Shown here: positions 1-8,375 of the stretch, one piece after another
Position numbering within the stretch: the first letter of the stretch is position 1
Layout of the letters: the number at the start of each line of letters is the position of its first letter
NCBI GenBank assembly: GCA_002347185.1
Contig: DDXK01000049.1
Span: 1 to 49,613, forward strand
From: Desulfobulbaceae bacterium UBA2262
GTDB lineage: Bacteria > Desulfobacterota > Desulfobulbia > Desulfobulbales > Desulfurivibrionaceae
DNA length: 49,613 nucleotides
Direction of reading: 5' to 3'
Made by a program: the position numbers and the translations under genes
The notes under the pieces: model-generated
Databases searched by the model: none
What the model was told of the DNA's origin: nothing
Seen by the model: the letters and a program-made list of their open reading frames with translations, nothing else

Positions 1-841
1 TGGAATACATGGGGATGCCGATGGTCACCGCCACCGGCACCGACCACCAGGCACCCTTGCCCATGATGGCGGCCATGAAGCCCTCCGGTACGTAGCCATG
101 GATGCCGGCGCCCACTCCGATGCCGGCGACCACGTAGATCCAGACCCGGCCCAGGATATCCCGCACCGCGGTCTTGCCGTGCTCGATGCGTTCGGCCCAG
201 CTCAGTTGGATGTCCGGGACATCGCCGGCATTGACGTGCATTTCCCGCACCCAATCCTCGATGTGGTGCTCCAGCTTGAGGCGGCCGATGACAAAGCCGG
301 CGACAATGGCGACGCCGAGGCCGGTGGCGAGATAGAGGGCGGCTATTTTCCAGCCCAGCAGGCCGTAAAGCAGCACCAGGGCCACCTCGTTGACCATGGG
401 GGCTGCGATCAGGAAGGAGAAGGTGACGCCCAGGGGGACGCCGGCGGTGACGAAGCCGATGAAGAGCGGCACTGCCGAGCAGGAGCAGAAGGGGGTGACG
501 ATGCCGAGCCCGGCGGCGAGCACGTTGCCGGCGGACTCGCGCCTGCCGGCGAGGATCTTCCGGGTGCGTTCCGGGGTGAAGAAGGAGCGGACGATGCCCA
601 CCACAAAGACGATGAGGGCCAGGAGCATCAGCACCTTTGGGGTGTCGTAGACAAAGAACTGCACCGCCTTGCCCAGGTGGCTGCCCTGGGCAAGGCCCAG
701 AAGGCGGTAGGCGAGCAGGTGGGAAAAGGGCAGAAGCTGACCGTAGAGCAGGAACCAGAGGGCAAGGCCTGTGAGGCCGGCCAGGCCGTAGCGGATGAGG
801 CTTGCCGCCGGCATGCTTTGCGGGGGGGGAGTTAACGGCAT
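1..841 (-). CDS. Permease, DUF318/YraQ-ArsP-like (3' end outside window)
   Basis: Open from an ATG at 841 to the window edge, so about 280 residues are visible and the C-terminus is missing. The translation is strongly hydrophobic, with several membrane segments separated by a short cytoplasmic stretch around residues 185-215. The motif TPFCSCSAVPLF (from residue 116) is the signature of the DUF318/YraQ permeases, which include the organoarsenical exporter ArsP and predicted Cu/Zn permeases. It lies 13 bp after an ArsR-type repressor gene whose CVC motif suggests trivalent arsenic or another thiophilic metal as inducer. Efflux of arsenicals or soft metals is therefore likely, but the substrate is inferred from context. 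A ribosome-binding site AGGAGAA precedes the ATG. Confidence 0.8.
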   Translation of the reverse strand, partial: MPLTPPPQSMPAASLIRYGLAGLTGLALWFLLYGQLLPFSHLLAYRLLGLAQGSHLGKAVQFFVYDTPKVLMLLALIVFVVGIVRSFFTPERTRKILAGRRESAGNVLAAGLGIVTPFCSCSAVPLFIGFVTAGVPLGVTFSFLIAAPMVNEVALVLLYGLLGWKIAALYLATGLGVAIVAGFVIGRLKLEHHIEDWVREMHVNAGDVPDIQLSWAERIEHGKTAVRDILGRVWIYVVAGIGVGAGIHGYVPEGFMAAIMGKGAWWSVPVAVTIGIPMYS

Positions 842-854
842 GGGACTGATTCTC

Positions 855-1202
855 CTAAAGCTGGCAGAGATTCTTGCGGTCGATGGATGGCAGAATTTTA
901 TAAACTTCGGCCAACTGCGGGTCGTGGTTCAGCCAGTTGCCAAGCTCTTTGAGCATGGTGGCGCCGTAGGGGGAAGGCGGCGCGGGATTGAGCCGGTAGT
1001 TGACCCAGAGTTTTTCCTTGCTGCCGACGATGAGACCGGCATCCTCCAGTACCTTGAGATGCTTGGAGACGGTGGGCTGGGCCAGATCGAGCACCGCCCG
1101 GATCTCGCAGACGCACATCTTTTTTTTCTTCTCGAGCATCTTGACGATCTTGACCCGGTTCGGGTCGGCAAGGGCCTTCATGACCCTGATCAAGTCTTGC
1201 AT
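855..1202 (-). CDS. ArsR/SmtB-family metalloregulatory repressor
   Basis: A 115-residue winged-helix repressor of the ArsR family. It begins MQDLIRVMKALADPNR, the usual N-terminus of the family, followed by the recognition helices with QPTVSKHLKVL. MCVCEI at about residue 31 supplies the CxC thiolates that bind As(III)/Sb(III) in classical ArsR. An ATG 36 bp further upstream is in frame, but using it would put the start inside the palindrome at 1231-1254 that looks like the operator. I therefore prefer 1202; a start at 1232 is the other option. It heads an operon with the permease, presumably autoregulated and derepressed by metal. Confidence 0.85.
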   Translation of the reverse strand: MQDLIRVMKALADPNRVKIVKMLEKKKKMCVCEIRAVLDLAQPTVSKHLKVLEDAGLIVGSKEKLWVNYRLNPAPPSPYGATMLKELGNWLNHDPQLAEVYKILPSIDRKNLCQL

Positions 1203-1230
1203 GATGAGGTATCCAGGGGGAAAATTATGC

Positions 1231-1254
1231 ATAGCCATATTGCTATCTGGCTAT
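1231..1254 (-). promoter_or_regulatory. Candidate ArsR operator palindrome
   Basis: Inverted repeat ATAGCC-N12-GGCTAT lies just upstream of the preferred arsR start. The ATA...TAT symmetry and placement match ArsR-family operators. It is probably the autoregulatory site for the repressor-permease operon. Confidence 0.55.
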
Positions 1255-1311
1255 ATAGCACGGGCGGGGAGGTCTGTAAAGGGGGAAGAGAGAGGGGGGC
1301 TTTCGGCGGGC

Positions 1312-3804
1312 TCAGCGCGGCGCCGGGGGCTGGGCGCTCGTCCGGCGGCGGGTTCTTTTTTTCTCGCCCATGATCCGCTCGAACTCGGCGCCGTCCACGA
1401 TTTCCTGCCGGATCAGGATGCTGGCCAGCTCCTCGATCCGCGGCCAGTTGGCCTCAACCAGCTCGCCGGCCCGGCGGGTGGCTTTGTCGATCCAGAGGCG
1501 GACCTGCCGCTCCACCACCTCCCGGAAAAGCTGCTTGTTCACGTTGCGGCTCAAGGTGTCGGCGTGGACAAAGCCCAATTCCTCGTCCATGCCCAGGTTT
1601 GCGATGGCGGTGTAGGCCTGGTGGCTCGCCTCCTCGAGATCGCTTGCCGCCCCGGTATCCAGGCCCTTGGCCCCGAACTTCCTGATGCTCGCCATCCTGC
1701 CGGCCATGAGCACGCAGATGTTGTTGAACACCTCCTCCTTGGAGAGGTTGCCGGGGAAATCATCGAAGCTGTAAGAGATGAAGCCCAAGGTCCGCAGGCG
1801 GGGGGCGATGGTGACCTGCTCGATTTTGATTTCCGGGAGGAGCAGATGGGAGAGGACCGCGTGGCCCGCCTCGTGGTAGGCGGTCATGCGCAGATCTTCC
1901 TCCAGGTTGCGGATGTGCTTCTTTTCGAGCTTGGAGCCGTACTTGATGATGTTGATCTGCTCGATGAGGATCTCTTCGCTGATGCATGGCAGTCCGTGAC
2001 GGATGGCATGGAGGGAGGCCTCCTTGCCGATGCGCTGCAGCTCGTAGCCGTTCATGCCCGAGATGTAGCGGACCACCTTGTCCACGTCGATCTTGCCGTC
2101 GTTGGGCTTTTTCAGGATCTGCTCGATGAAGAAGCGTCGCGCCTCCTTGTCCAGCTCCGGCGCCTCGACAAAGGTGTCGATCCGCTCCGGCTCGATGAGC
2201 AGAGGCGGCACCTCCTCCCGGCTGACGGCGGTCGCCACGGTGAATACCGATTCTTCCGGGTCGTCGGGAAGGGCGTCGATTTCGAGGGCGATCTGATCGG
2301 AAGGCACGCTGGTCAGCACCCCTTCCACCAGACCCTTGACGTCGAGGCCGTCGAGAAAGACGATGCTGGGCGCGTATTCCCGTGCCTTGAGGTAGACGAG
2401 GCGGATGTATTCGGGGTCGAACAGTTCAGTGCGGGAGACATAGATGTAGGGGCGGCCGGCCTCCCGGGCGAAGGCCTTGCCCAGCAGGGTTTTGCCGACG
2501 CCAGGCGGCCCGTGGAGCAGCATGCCCTTCGGCATGCGGATGGAGAATTTTTTTACCAGGTCGGGGCTCTTCAGGGTGTTGATAACCTGCTTCAGGGTGG
2601 TTTTTGTCTGACGGTTGCCGGCGATGTCCGTAAAGCCGATTTCGGAAAATTCGATGGCTGGCCGTTCGCTGCGCACCATCTCCTTGCGCATGGGCAGGGT
2701 GCGCACCTCGGCTCTGCTCAGGCTGAAAAAGAGATTTTCCCCTCGCCGGTACTCCTTCCAGGTCAGCTCCAGGGTCTGGTTGTTCTTGTAAAGCTGGGGC
2801 AGGATCTGGTCTCCGGCCGCCGCGAGCCTTGCCAGGGAGGTTTGCGTCTTTCTGGTCAGCCGGAAGATGATCCGGGCGGGCGGGGCGAGCAGCGTCCGCA
2901 GGCTGCGGGTGATGAGGAAAAGCACCTCATCGGGCAGCTTCAGCTTCACCTTTTTTGCGGAGATTGCCGGCCCCAGGGAGAGAACCAGGGGAATGACCAG
3001 CTCCGCCAGCTCGGGAAAATCCAGGGCGATCCCCTTTTCCTGGAAATGGCCGGTCAGCTGTCGCAAGGCGTCGCTGCCGACGCGGGCCATGGCGCCCAGG
3101 CCCAGCTTGTTGAAAAGGACGATGTAGTTCTGGGCCAGGACGGCGAGCAGTTTCGGTGTGATCGCTTCCTGGATCACCTCGCCGGCCACCTTTTTTTCCT
3201 TGGCGATGGCCTCCATGATCAGGCCCTGGGCCCGGCTCTTATTGCGCCGGAAGGTGGCGAGGAATTCCCGGCCCTGGTAGAGGCTGCTGCCCAGGGTAGA
3301 GGTGAAGATGAAGATCACCTCACGGCAGTTGATGCCGCTCTCCGGTTCTTCCCTGGTGATGAGATCGAGCAGGGCCAGCTGCAGCTGATTGCTCGCCATT
3401 TCAATGGATTCGAAGAGGACTATGGCGTGGGGATTGGCGCGCAGGAAGCGGATCAGCTCGCCTTCGTGCACTTCATCGCCGATGAGCTGGGGAGCGAGGA
3501 GCTGGGCGGCGCTTTCCACGTCGCTGTAGCGTTCCAGGTCGAAGTGTTTGAAGGCTTCATATCCCTTGAGCATGGCGCAGAGCACCTGGGCCAGGTAGAT
3601 CTTGCCCACCGCCGGGGGGCCGATGAAGGTGAAGATCGCCTTGGGCGGCTCTTCCTTGGGCGGGCGGAAGTCCAGATGGATGAAGGCATCCACCACCTCG
3701 TCGATGGCGTCGTCCTGGTCGAGGACGATCTTTTTCAACTCCCTGCGGATGGTCTCGAACTGCTTGAGCTGATTTTTTTTCGTCTTGACGCGGGGCAAGG
3801 GCAT
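1312..3804 (-). CDS. Double AAA+ protein with FtsH-like M41 zinc protease domain
   Basis: An 830-residue protein with no membrane segment visible. Residues 15-350 resemble a ClpA/B-type AAA module. Its Walker A is GPPAVGKI (62-69), with Ile where Ser/Thr should be, and its Walker B region reads IVLFESIE (128-135), lacking the Asp-Glu pair. Residues 385-620 are FtsH-like AAA: Walker A GPPGVGKT (432-439) is intact, but Walker B reads IVFLDGLD (481-488), with the catalytic Glu replaced by Gly, and the usual RFDR reads RIDT. Residues 635-815 are a peptidase M41 domain with intact HEAGH (644-648) and the third zinc ligand Asp722. So the protease site is kept while ATP hydrolysis looks impaired in both modules. 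FtsH proper has N-terminal membrane helices, which are absent here. Function unknown: a soluble regulated protease or an FtsH-associated pseudo-ATPase. Confidence 0.85.
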   Translation of the reverse strand: MPLPRVKTKKNQLKQFETIRRELKKIVLDQDDAIDEVVDAFIHLDFRPPKEEPPKAIFTFIGPPAVGKIYLAQVLCAMLKGYEAFKHFDLERYSDVESAAQLLAPQLIGDEVHEGELIRFLRANPHAIVLFESIEMASNQLQLALLDLITREEPESGINCREVIFIFTSTLGSSLYQGREFLATFRRNKSRAQGLIMEAIAKEKKVAGEVIQEAITPKLLAVLAQNYIVLFNKLGLGAMARVGSDALRQLTGHFQEKGIALDFPELAELVIPLVLSLGPAISAKKVKLKLPDEVLFLITRSLRTLLAPPARIIFRLTRKTQTSLARLAAAGDQILPQLYKNNQTLELTWKEYRRGENLFFSLSRAEVRTLPMRKEMVRSERPAIEFSEIGFTDIAGNRQTKTTLKQVINTLKSPDLVKKFSIRMPKGMLLHGPPGVGKTLLGKAFAREAGRPYIYVSRTELFDPEYIRLVYLKAREYAPSIVFLDGLDVKGLVEGVLTSVPSDQIALEIDALPDDPEESVFTVATAVSREEVPPLLIEPERIDTFVEAPELDKEARRFFIEQILKKPNDGKIDVDKVVRYISGMNGYELQRIGKEASLHAIRHGLPCISEEILIEQINIIKYGSKLEKKHIRNLEEDLRMTAYHEAGHAVLSHLLLPEIKIEQVTIAPRLRTLGFISYSFDDFPGNLSKEEVFNNICVLMAGRMASIRKFGAKGLDTGAASDLEEASHQAYTAIANLGMDEELGFVHADTLSRNVNKQLFREVVERQVRLWIDKATRRAGELVEANWPRIEELASILIRQEIVDGAEFERIMGEKKRTRRRTSAQPPAPR

Positions 3805-3956
3805 GCTCCTCTCGGGTTTTCCGCCTTGTGCGCAGGCGGAGCTGGAGGCTGCCGCCCCGGGCGCGACAAGGGCAGGGGCGGCTGCAAAAGGATTTCTGCT
3901 TTCAGTCTAGGGAAAAAGAGGGGAGGGCGTCAACAGGCTTCCGCACGGGCAACGCG

Positions 3957-4586
3957 TCAGCCGGTGATGAGCTCGTTGCTCAGTTCGTTGCGGTCGTCTG
4001 GCTTGACCGGAAAATGGCGGGCCAGGATCGCGCCGGCCTGGCGGATCGCCTGGCACAATGCGGGACAGGCCTGTTTTTTCCTGATGCCGGTGGCGATATC
4101 GCCGGCAAAGGCAAGCAGGGTTTCCGGGGAGATTTTTGCGGAGATCCCCTTGTCGGCAAGAACCCAGACCTTGTGTTCGGCAAGGGAGAGAAAAAAGAGT
4201 ACCCCGGTGTTGTCGCGGGTCTGATGAAGCCCTTCCTCGTAAAAGGCAAGGAGGGCGCGCTGGGCAACCTTGCTCTCCATCCGTCCGCCCGGAGTGAAGA
4301 GGCGGAGCAGGGCCGGGCAGGTTCTGGCGATGAGGAAGAAGAGAATGGTGCCGGCCGCCTGAAGAGGAAGAAAGGCGATGAGGCTGTCGGCGAAGAAGAA
4401 ATCGCTGGCAAGGAGGGCGCTGAGGCCGCCGAGGCAAAGACCGGCAAGCAGGGCGGCCTCGGGGTAGGTGTCGCTCCTGTCCACCACCATGACCGCCACC
4501 TCGCCCGCGGTTTTCTGCTCCACCTCGGCGATGGTGGCGGCGATGGCCTTCTTTTCTTCTTCGTTGAAAAAAGTATCTGCTTTCAT
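3957..4586 (-). CDS. TPM-domain membrane protein, second of operon
   Basis: A 209-residue protein starting MKADTFFNEEEKK. The start at 4586 is chosen because GGAG lies just upstream and it sits 4 bp after the stop of the preceding gene; a longer frame would run into that gene. The N-terminal part (EEEKKAIAATIAEVEQKTAGEV) and the later segment with NTGVLFFLSLAEHKVWVLAD belong to the TPM fold (YgcG/TPM_phosphatase). Two hydrophobic segments around residues 45-90 interrupt it, so it is probably a membrane protein. TPM proteins commonly sit next to LemA, as here. No enzymatic role is claimed; bacterial TPM domains are poorly characterised. Confidence 0.75.
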   Translation of the reverse strand: MKADTFFNEEEKKAIAATIAEVEQKTAGEVAVMVVDRSDTYPEAALLAGLCLGGLSALLASDFFFADSLIAFLPLQAAGTILFFLIARTCPALLRLFTPGGRMESKVAQRALLAFYEEGLHQTRDNTGVLFFLSLAEHKVWVLADKGISAKISPETLLAFAGDIATGIRKKQACPALCQAIRQAGAILARHFPVKPDDRNELSNELITG

Positions 4587-4590
4587 GATC

Positions 4591-5481
4591 TTACCAGCTC
4601 CCAGAGGCGCCGCCTCCTCCGAATCCTCCGCCGCCGAAGCCGCCGAAGCCGCCGCCACCGCTGAAGCCGCCACCGCCAAGACCGCCCCCTCCCATGTAAT
4701 AGCCACCGCCCGAGCGTCCGGCTCCGGCAAAGAACAGCGGCAGCAGCAGGCCGAGAAGGGCGCCGGCCGGAATGAGCAGGAGGAGCAGGAGCCAGCTCAA
4801 AGGGGAGGCAAGACCGAAAAAGACGAAAATGGGCAGCAGGACGGCGCCGGCCACCACGCCCACCGCCTTGCCGATCCGGCCCAGAAAACCGACCAGGAAG
4901 GCGAAGAAGAGGAGGTAGTTGAAAAGGGGTGGGGTTTGCTTCTGGCCGGGGCGCCTGCCCTCTGTTGCCTTGAATTCCCCGCGGCTGGCGGCGATGATCG
5001 CCCCCACCCCCGCCTCGAAGCCCTCGTCGAAATGGCCTGCCTTGAAACGGGGGGTGATGATCCTGTCGACAATGCGGCCGGCCAGGATGTCGGTCAACAC
5101 CCCTTCCAGCCCCCGGCCGACCTCGATGCGGATCTTGCGCTCCTCCTTGCTCACCAGGAGCAGCACGCCGTTGTCCTTGCCCTTCTGGCCCACCTTCCAG
5201 GCCTCCACCGTGCGGATGGCGAACTCCTCCAGGGAGTCACCCGCCAGGGTGGGAATGGTCAGCACCGCGACCTGGGTGGAGTCGCTCTCCTCAAAAGCGA
5301 GCAGCGTTTGCTCGATGCGTTGCCGGGTCGCAGGCGCAAGCATCCCGGCCAGGTCAGTGACGTACCCTTGGTAGGGCGGCACCTCAAGGGCCCGGGCGGG
5401 CAGCGCGCCCGCCAGCAGAAGAAGGCAGAGGGCCAGCAGCAGGAATCGCCGCAGGCCGGAGCGTGCTTCTCCGGGCAGCAT
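4591..5481 (-). CDS. TPM-domain (YgcG-like) secreted and membrane-anchored protein
   Basis: A 296-residue protein. A signal peptide (RRFLLLALCLLLLAGALPARA, about residues 11-31) is followed by a TPM domain at about 35-170 (VTDLAGMLAPATRQRIEQ, DNGVLLLVSKEERKIRIEVG). Hydrophobic segments lie at about 185-250, and the C-terminal tail is rich in glycine (repeated GGGG/GGFGG), typical of the YgcG family. It starts 2 bp after the lemA stop and is followed 4 bp later by a second TPM gene, a tight operon. The domain faces the periplasm by topology. Exact function unknown. Confidence 0.85.
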   Translation of the reverse strand: MLPGEARSGLRRFLLLALCLLLLAGALPARALEVPPYQGYVTDLAGMLAPATRQRIEQTLLAFEESDSTQVAVLTIPTLAGDSLEEFAIRTVEAWKVGQKGKDNGVLLLVSKEERKIRIEVGRGLEGVLTDILAGRIVDRIITPRFKAGHFDEGFEAGVGAIIAASRGEFKATEGRRPGQKQTPPLFNYLLFFAFLVGFLGRIGKAVGVVAGAVLLPIFVFFGLASPLSWLLLLLLIPAGALLGLLLPLFFAGAGRSGGGYYMGGGGLGGGGFSGGGGFGGFGGGGFGGGGASGSW

Positions 5482-5483
5482 CG

Positions 5484-6068
5484 TTAGAACTGCACCTTGG
5501 GCGCCTGGGCCGCCTCGGCTTCCGCCTTGAAGGGTTCGCGTCTGGGCAGCTTGAGGAGCAGGCTGTTGGTCAGGCTGTTGGGGAAGGTGCGGATGGAGGT
5601 GTTGAAGACCCGCACCGCCTCGTTGTAACGGACCCGGGCCACGTTGATCCGGTTTTCGGTGCCTTCGAGCTGGTGCTGGAAGTCAAGAAAGTTCTGATTG
5701 GCCTTGAGGTCGGGGTATTGCTCCACCACCACCATCAGCCGGGAGAGCGCGGAGGAAAGGCCGCCCTGCGCCGCCTGGAAATCGGCAAAGGCCTGCGGGT
5801 TGTTGAGGACCTCGGCCCCCATCTGCATGGAGCCGACCCTGGCCCGCGCCTCGGTGACGGCAGTGAGGGTTTCCTTTTCGTGGGCCGCGTAAGCCTTCAC
5901 CGTTTCCACCAGATTGGGGATAAGGTCGGCCCGGCGCTGGTAGGACGCCTCAACGTCGCCCCAGGCGGCGATGACGGCCTCATCGTGCTGCTGGATGGTG
6001 TTGTAGCCGCAGCCGTTCAAACTCACGGCAAGAAAGAGCATGGCGATGGAAATGAGGATGCGTTGCAT
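5484..6068 (-). CDS. lemA: LemA family lipoprotein
   Basis: A 194-residue LemA protein. It starts MQRILISIAMLFLAVSLNGC, a lipoprotein signal with Cys20 in the lipobox LNGC. The conserved LemA core follows: YNTIQQHDEAVIAAWGDVE, RRADLIPNLVETVKAYA, ENRINVARVRYNEAVRVFN. The start at 6068 has AAGGAGAA seven bases upstream; a longer frame lacks this. First gene of a lemA-TPM-TPM operon, an arrangement widespread in bacteria. The LemA fold is a helical bundle at the membrane; its biochemical role is not established. Confidence 0.9.
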   Translation of the reverse strand: MQRILISIAMLFLAVSLNGCGYNTIQQHDEAVIAAWGDVEASYQRRADLIPNLVETVKAYAAHEKETLTAVTEARARVGSMQMGAEVLNNPQAFADFQAAQGGLSSALSRLMVVVEQYPDLKANQNFLDFQHQLEGTENRINVARVRYNEAVRVFNTSIRTFPNSLTNSLLLKLPRREPFKAEAEAAQAPKVQF

Positions 6069-6278
6069 GGCGGTTCTCCTTAGCAAAGGAACTTTTTTGA
6101 AGAGGGGCTTGGCTGGGAAAGCCTTATGGAAATCGTTCTCCGGGTTTGACGCAAGTATCCGGGGAGTTGTGCGCGCTGCCACGGGAAAAGGCAAGAATGT
6201 CGGCCCAGGGGCACGCTTGCCTTCTGGGAGGCGGACGAACCGGCACACGGCGTCCCGGATCCGAAAAATGATGCTGAA

Positions 6279-6293
6279 TTTGGTGCCTCGGTA
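6279..6293 (+). repeat. Candidate distal att site (tRNA-Arg 3'-end-like)
   Basis: TTTGGTGCCTCGGTA here matches TTTGGTGCCCTCGGTA at 21883-21898, the 3' end of tRNA-Arg(CCT), in the same orientation and with a single missing C. Weaker similarity continues (ggcaTTGAA versus cgacTTGAA). This is what is expected of the duplicated core when an island integrates into a tRNA 3' end. Confidence 0.5.
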
Positions 6294-6349
6294 GGCATTG
6301 AATAGAATTTCTATCTATCCGAATAAACTGTGGTTGTATGTATTCGTTT

Positions 6350-6379
6350 TTTGCTGTTGCCCCCAAAGTTGCCCCAAGG
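6350..6379 (+). repeat. Candidate integrase arm-type sites, left end
   Basis: TTTGCTGTTGCCCCCAA (6350-6366) is identical to 21744-21760 at the other end of the island. A further GTTGCCCCAAG follows at 6369-6379. Repeats shared by both ends, close to each att candidate, fit arm-binding sites of the P4-type integrase. Confidence 0.5.
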
Positions 6380-6562
6380 TATTGGCTGTTGCCTCTGGCC
6401 CAGAATATTTTTTTTGTCCGAGAGGGGCGTATTACTTTCAGCAAGTTTAATATCGCTTTTTGGAAGTCCTTCTTTGGTAACTCGCCTTTTTCGATCATAT
6501 CCCAAGCAGCGCGTCAGACCTACGCCAAGGATGACGCGGGAATGCACTATAGCGGATTTCTG

Positions 6563-7672
6563 TTATGGAAGCCACGCTGTTTTTTGCTCACGCAACCCTT
6601 TGATCACCGCTTCAACGAAGTCGCTGGTCTCCGTCCGCATATTCTCTTGAGGGTTCGACAGCCCCCGAATGATCTCTCCCTGGCGGGTGCAGGCAACATT
6701 GCCGTAGCTCAGAAAGGTTGTCAAAGGATTCTCGTGCCCCAGGTTCTGGCTCCAGGCTTTGAACTCTTCCGGGGTCTTGCAGACCTTTTCCCCAAGCTGG
6801 GCAAGAGTTTTCCTGAAGCTGTGCGGATTGAAGTAGGGCAGGCCGACGCAGGTAAAGGCTTCCCGAAAAATCTTACGAATGGGATTGGCGTTGCTCCAGT
6901 GTTCCTTTGCCAGACCTGCGGCTTCAAACTGGCGATTTACCCCCATCTCTATCCGTGTCGCTGGAAAAAGCGGGTCATCATTGCCCCAGAGCTTTTCATT
7001 CCTGAGATACGAAACCCAATCCGCCACAATCTCGTGATTCTCATTGCCTACCGGGAAAAAGAAGGTGTCGAAGGTCTTGCCGAACTTGGTCTTTACTTCG
7101 CGGGCATCCTGAATGACCTTGCCGGTGATCAGGTCAACATGCTTCAGCTTCATTGAGGCAATCGCCCCATCCCTGGCCCCGGTTACAATCGTAAATGCCA
7201 CCAGAGCACGGTTGCGGCGTTCTACCTCCGTCTTGACCGGCATCATCTTGATGACATGCTTTATCTGCGCCAGGGTGGGTGATTCCAGTTCCCTATGGGC
7301 GGTGGCGATCCGTGTGTCCCGCTCCGACAGGTTGAAATATTCGGCATCGGAATAGCGCAGCCGCGACTTGTAACCCGGTTTATCGGAAAGCCACTGGAAA
7401 AACTTCTTGAGTTGGGTAAGAGTTGTATGGAGAGTTGCCTTGCTCAGCTTCTTTCCGGATTTCTGCCCATCCTGTTCGGCCAGGTGCTTCTTGAAGGCGA
7501 TGGCCTGCTCAAAATGAAAGGCCTTGAAATCCCGAAACCTGCTATACACCTCGAAGCGGTTCAGAGCCTTGGCGGCGGCATCGACAGTCGGCTCGCCATG
7601 CCGCTTGGCCTCCTTCAAAAAGGCGAAATACTGGCGCTTGATCCGTTCGTTGCCGGGGTTGTGTTTTTTCAT
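6563..7672 (-). CDS. Tyrosine recombinase (phage-type integrase)
   Basis: A 369-residue site-specific recombinase. The N-terminal half (about 1-120) is a SAM-like core-binding domain. The catalytic half carries the tyrosine-recombinase residues: Arg167 (TGARDGA), His284 and Arg287 (HSFRKT), His313 (LGHEN) and nucleophile Tyr323 (FLSYGNV). It is unlike the P4-type integrase at the right end. It is probably co-transcribed with the AlpA-like and HTH/zinc-ribbon genes upstream (53 bp gap). Its target site is unknown; it may belong to an older or nested element, or act with the other recombinase. Confidence 0.9.
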   Translation of the reverse strand: MKKHNPGNERIKRQYFAFLKEAKRHGEPTVDAAAKALNRFEVYSRFRDFKAFHFEQAIAFKKHLAEQDGQKSGKKLSKATLHTTLTQLKKFFQWLSDKPGYKSRLRYSDAEYFNLSERDTRIATAHRELESPTLAQIKHVIKMMPVKTEVERRNRALVAFTIVTGARDGAIASMKLKHVDLITGKVIQDAREVKTKFGKTFDTFFFPVGNENHEIVADWVSYLRNEKLWGNDDPLFPATRIEMGVNRQFEAAGLAKEHWSNANPIRKIFREAFTCVGLPYFNPHSFRKTLAQLGEKVCKTPEEFKAWSQNLGHENPLTTFLSYGNVACTRQGEIIRGLSNPQENMRTETSDFVEAVIKGLREQKTAWLP

Positions 7673-7725
7673 GGTTTGAAGCTCCTTTGTTAGTTTACTG
7701 TTTACGCTGGGTTCATTACTCTCAA

Positions 7726-8154
7726 TTATGTGTCGCCGTCCCTGCGGAAACAGATCTCCATTTTTCCCCGCACCTGGTCGATTTTTGCCAGACTGACCCG
7801 CCGGTTGATCATGGCATTACAATCCGGACAGATGGCGGACAGGTTGCCGACGGTTTCGTTATCCGGCTGATACTCCGCTATATCTCCCTCCGGAATTTTT
7901 GGAGCCCGGCAGCGGACGCAGTAGATTTCCCCCGGCTTGCACGGACGCTTCCTTCTCGTCCGGCGCCTCCGAAGAAAGCCCGCCAGCTCCCGGCCAAGAA
8001 TCAGCATGGGCCGCTGATCGTCGGTGGTGGCAAGTCCGGCCTTGACCCAGGTACGGACGGTATTTTTGTGGATGCCGAACAGATTGGCGGCTTCTTCCAC
8101 CGTGTAACTGCGGTGAATTTTTACAAGGCGGTGGTTGGGTTGGCGTTTTCGCAT
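7726..8154 (-). CDS. HTH and zinc-ribbon protein of mobile element
   Basis: A 142-residue protein. The start at 8154 gives MRKRQPNHRLVKIHRSYT and overlaps the stop of the upstream gene by one base (TAATG), which supports it over longer starts. Residues 15-60 form an excisionase/MerR-like helix-turn-helix (YTVEEAANLFGIHKNTVRTW). A basic stretch (LRRRRTRRKR) follows, then two CxxC pairs at Cys79/Cys82 and Cys109/Cys112, likely a zinc ribbon. Probably a DNA-binding regulator or recombination directionality factor for the adjacent integrase; I do not recognise a named family. Confidence 0.7.
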   Translation of the reverse strand: MRKRQPNHRLVKIHRSYTVEEAANLFGIHKNTVRTWVKAGLATTDDQRPMLILGRELAGFLRRRRTRRKRPCKPGEIYCVRCRAPKIPEGDIAEYQPDNETVGNLSAICPDCNAMINRRVSLAKIDQVRGKMEICFRRDGDT

Positions 8155-8375
8155 TATCCCCTCGCTGCTTGCTCGATCAGGGCGCGAATATCCTCGACTC
8201 GCCAGGCGGTGCAGCGTTCCGAGAGTTTTACGGGTTGGGGGTAGCGCCCGGACTTGACGCCCTGCCACCAGGTACTTTTAGAAACGGGGAAGATTGCGGC
8301 GATGCCGGCCTTTTTATCGCCGACGATTTGGGTCAACCGGAGGTAGCCGGTTTCGGGAAGGGAAGAGTGTTGCAT
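8154..8375 (-). CDS. AlpA-like phage/island transcriptional regulator
   Basis: A 73-residue protein of AlpA type: YLRLTQIVGDKKAGIAAIFPVSKSTWWQGVKSGRYPQPVKL, ending W-R-V-E-D-I-R-A-L-I. In AlpA and its relatives this small winged helix controls integrase or excision functions of cryptic prophages and P4-like islands. First gene of a probable alpA - HTH/Zn - integrase operon. Confidence 0.8.
   Translation of the reverse strand: MQHSSLPETGYLRLTQIVGDKKAGIAAIFPVSKSTWWQGVKSGRYPQPVKLSERCTAWRVEDIRALIEQAARG

Larger units (their letters stand above)
6069..6562. other. Intergenic: left end of the genomic island
   Basis: No convincing gene is seen. Open frames here lack ribosome-binding sites and show no family resemblance. 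The stretch holds the tRNA-end-like sequence at 6279-6293, a palindrome ATAGAATTTCTAT at 6302-6314 and the GTTGCCCC repeats at 6350-6379. Composition becomes AT-richer after about 6280. Confidence 0.6.

Noticed and set aside
1000..4224. 1074-codon plus-strand open frame
   Set aside because: It is antisense to the AAA/M41 gene, which has clear conserved motifs. The plus-strand translation is low-complexity Ala/Gly/Asp-rich with no motifs, a typical shadow in GC-rich DNA.
4600..4700. Glycine-codon repeat tract as a DNA repeat element
   Set aside because: It is the Gly-rich tail of the TPM protein, normal for the YgcG family.
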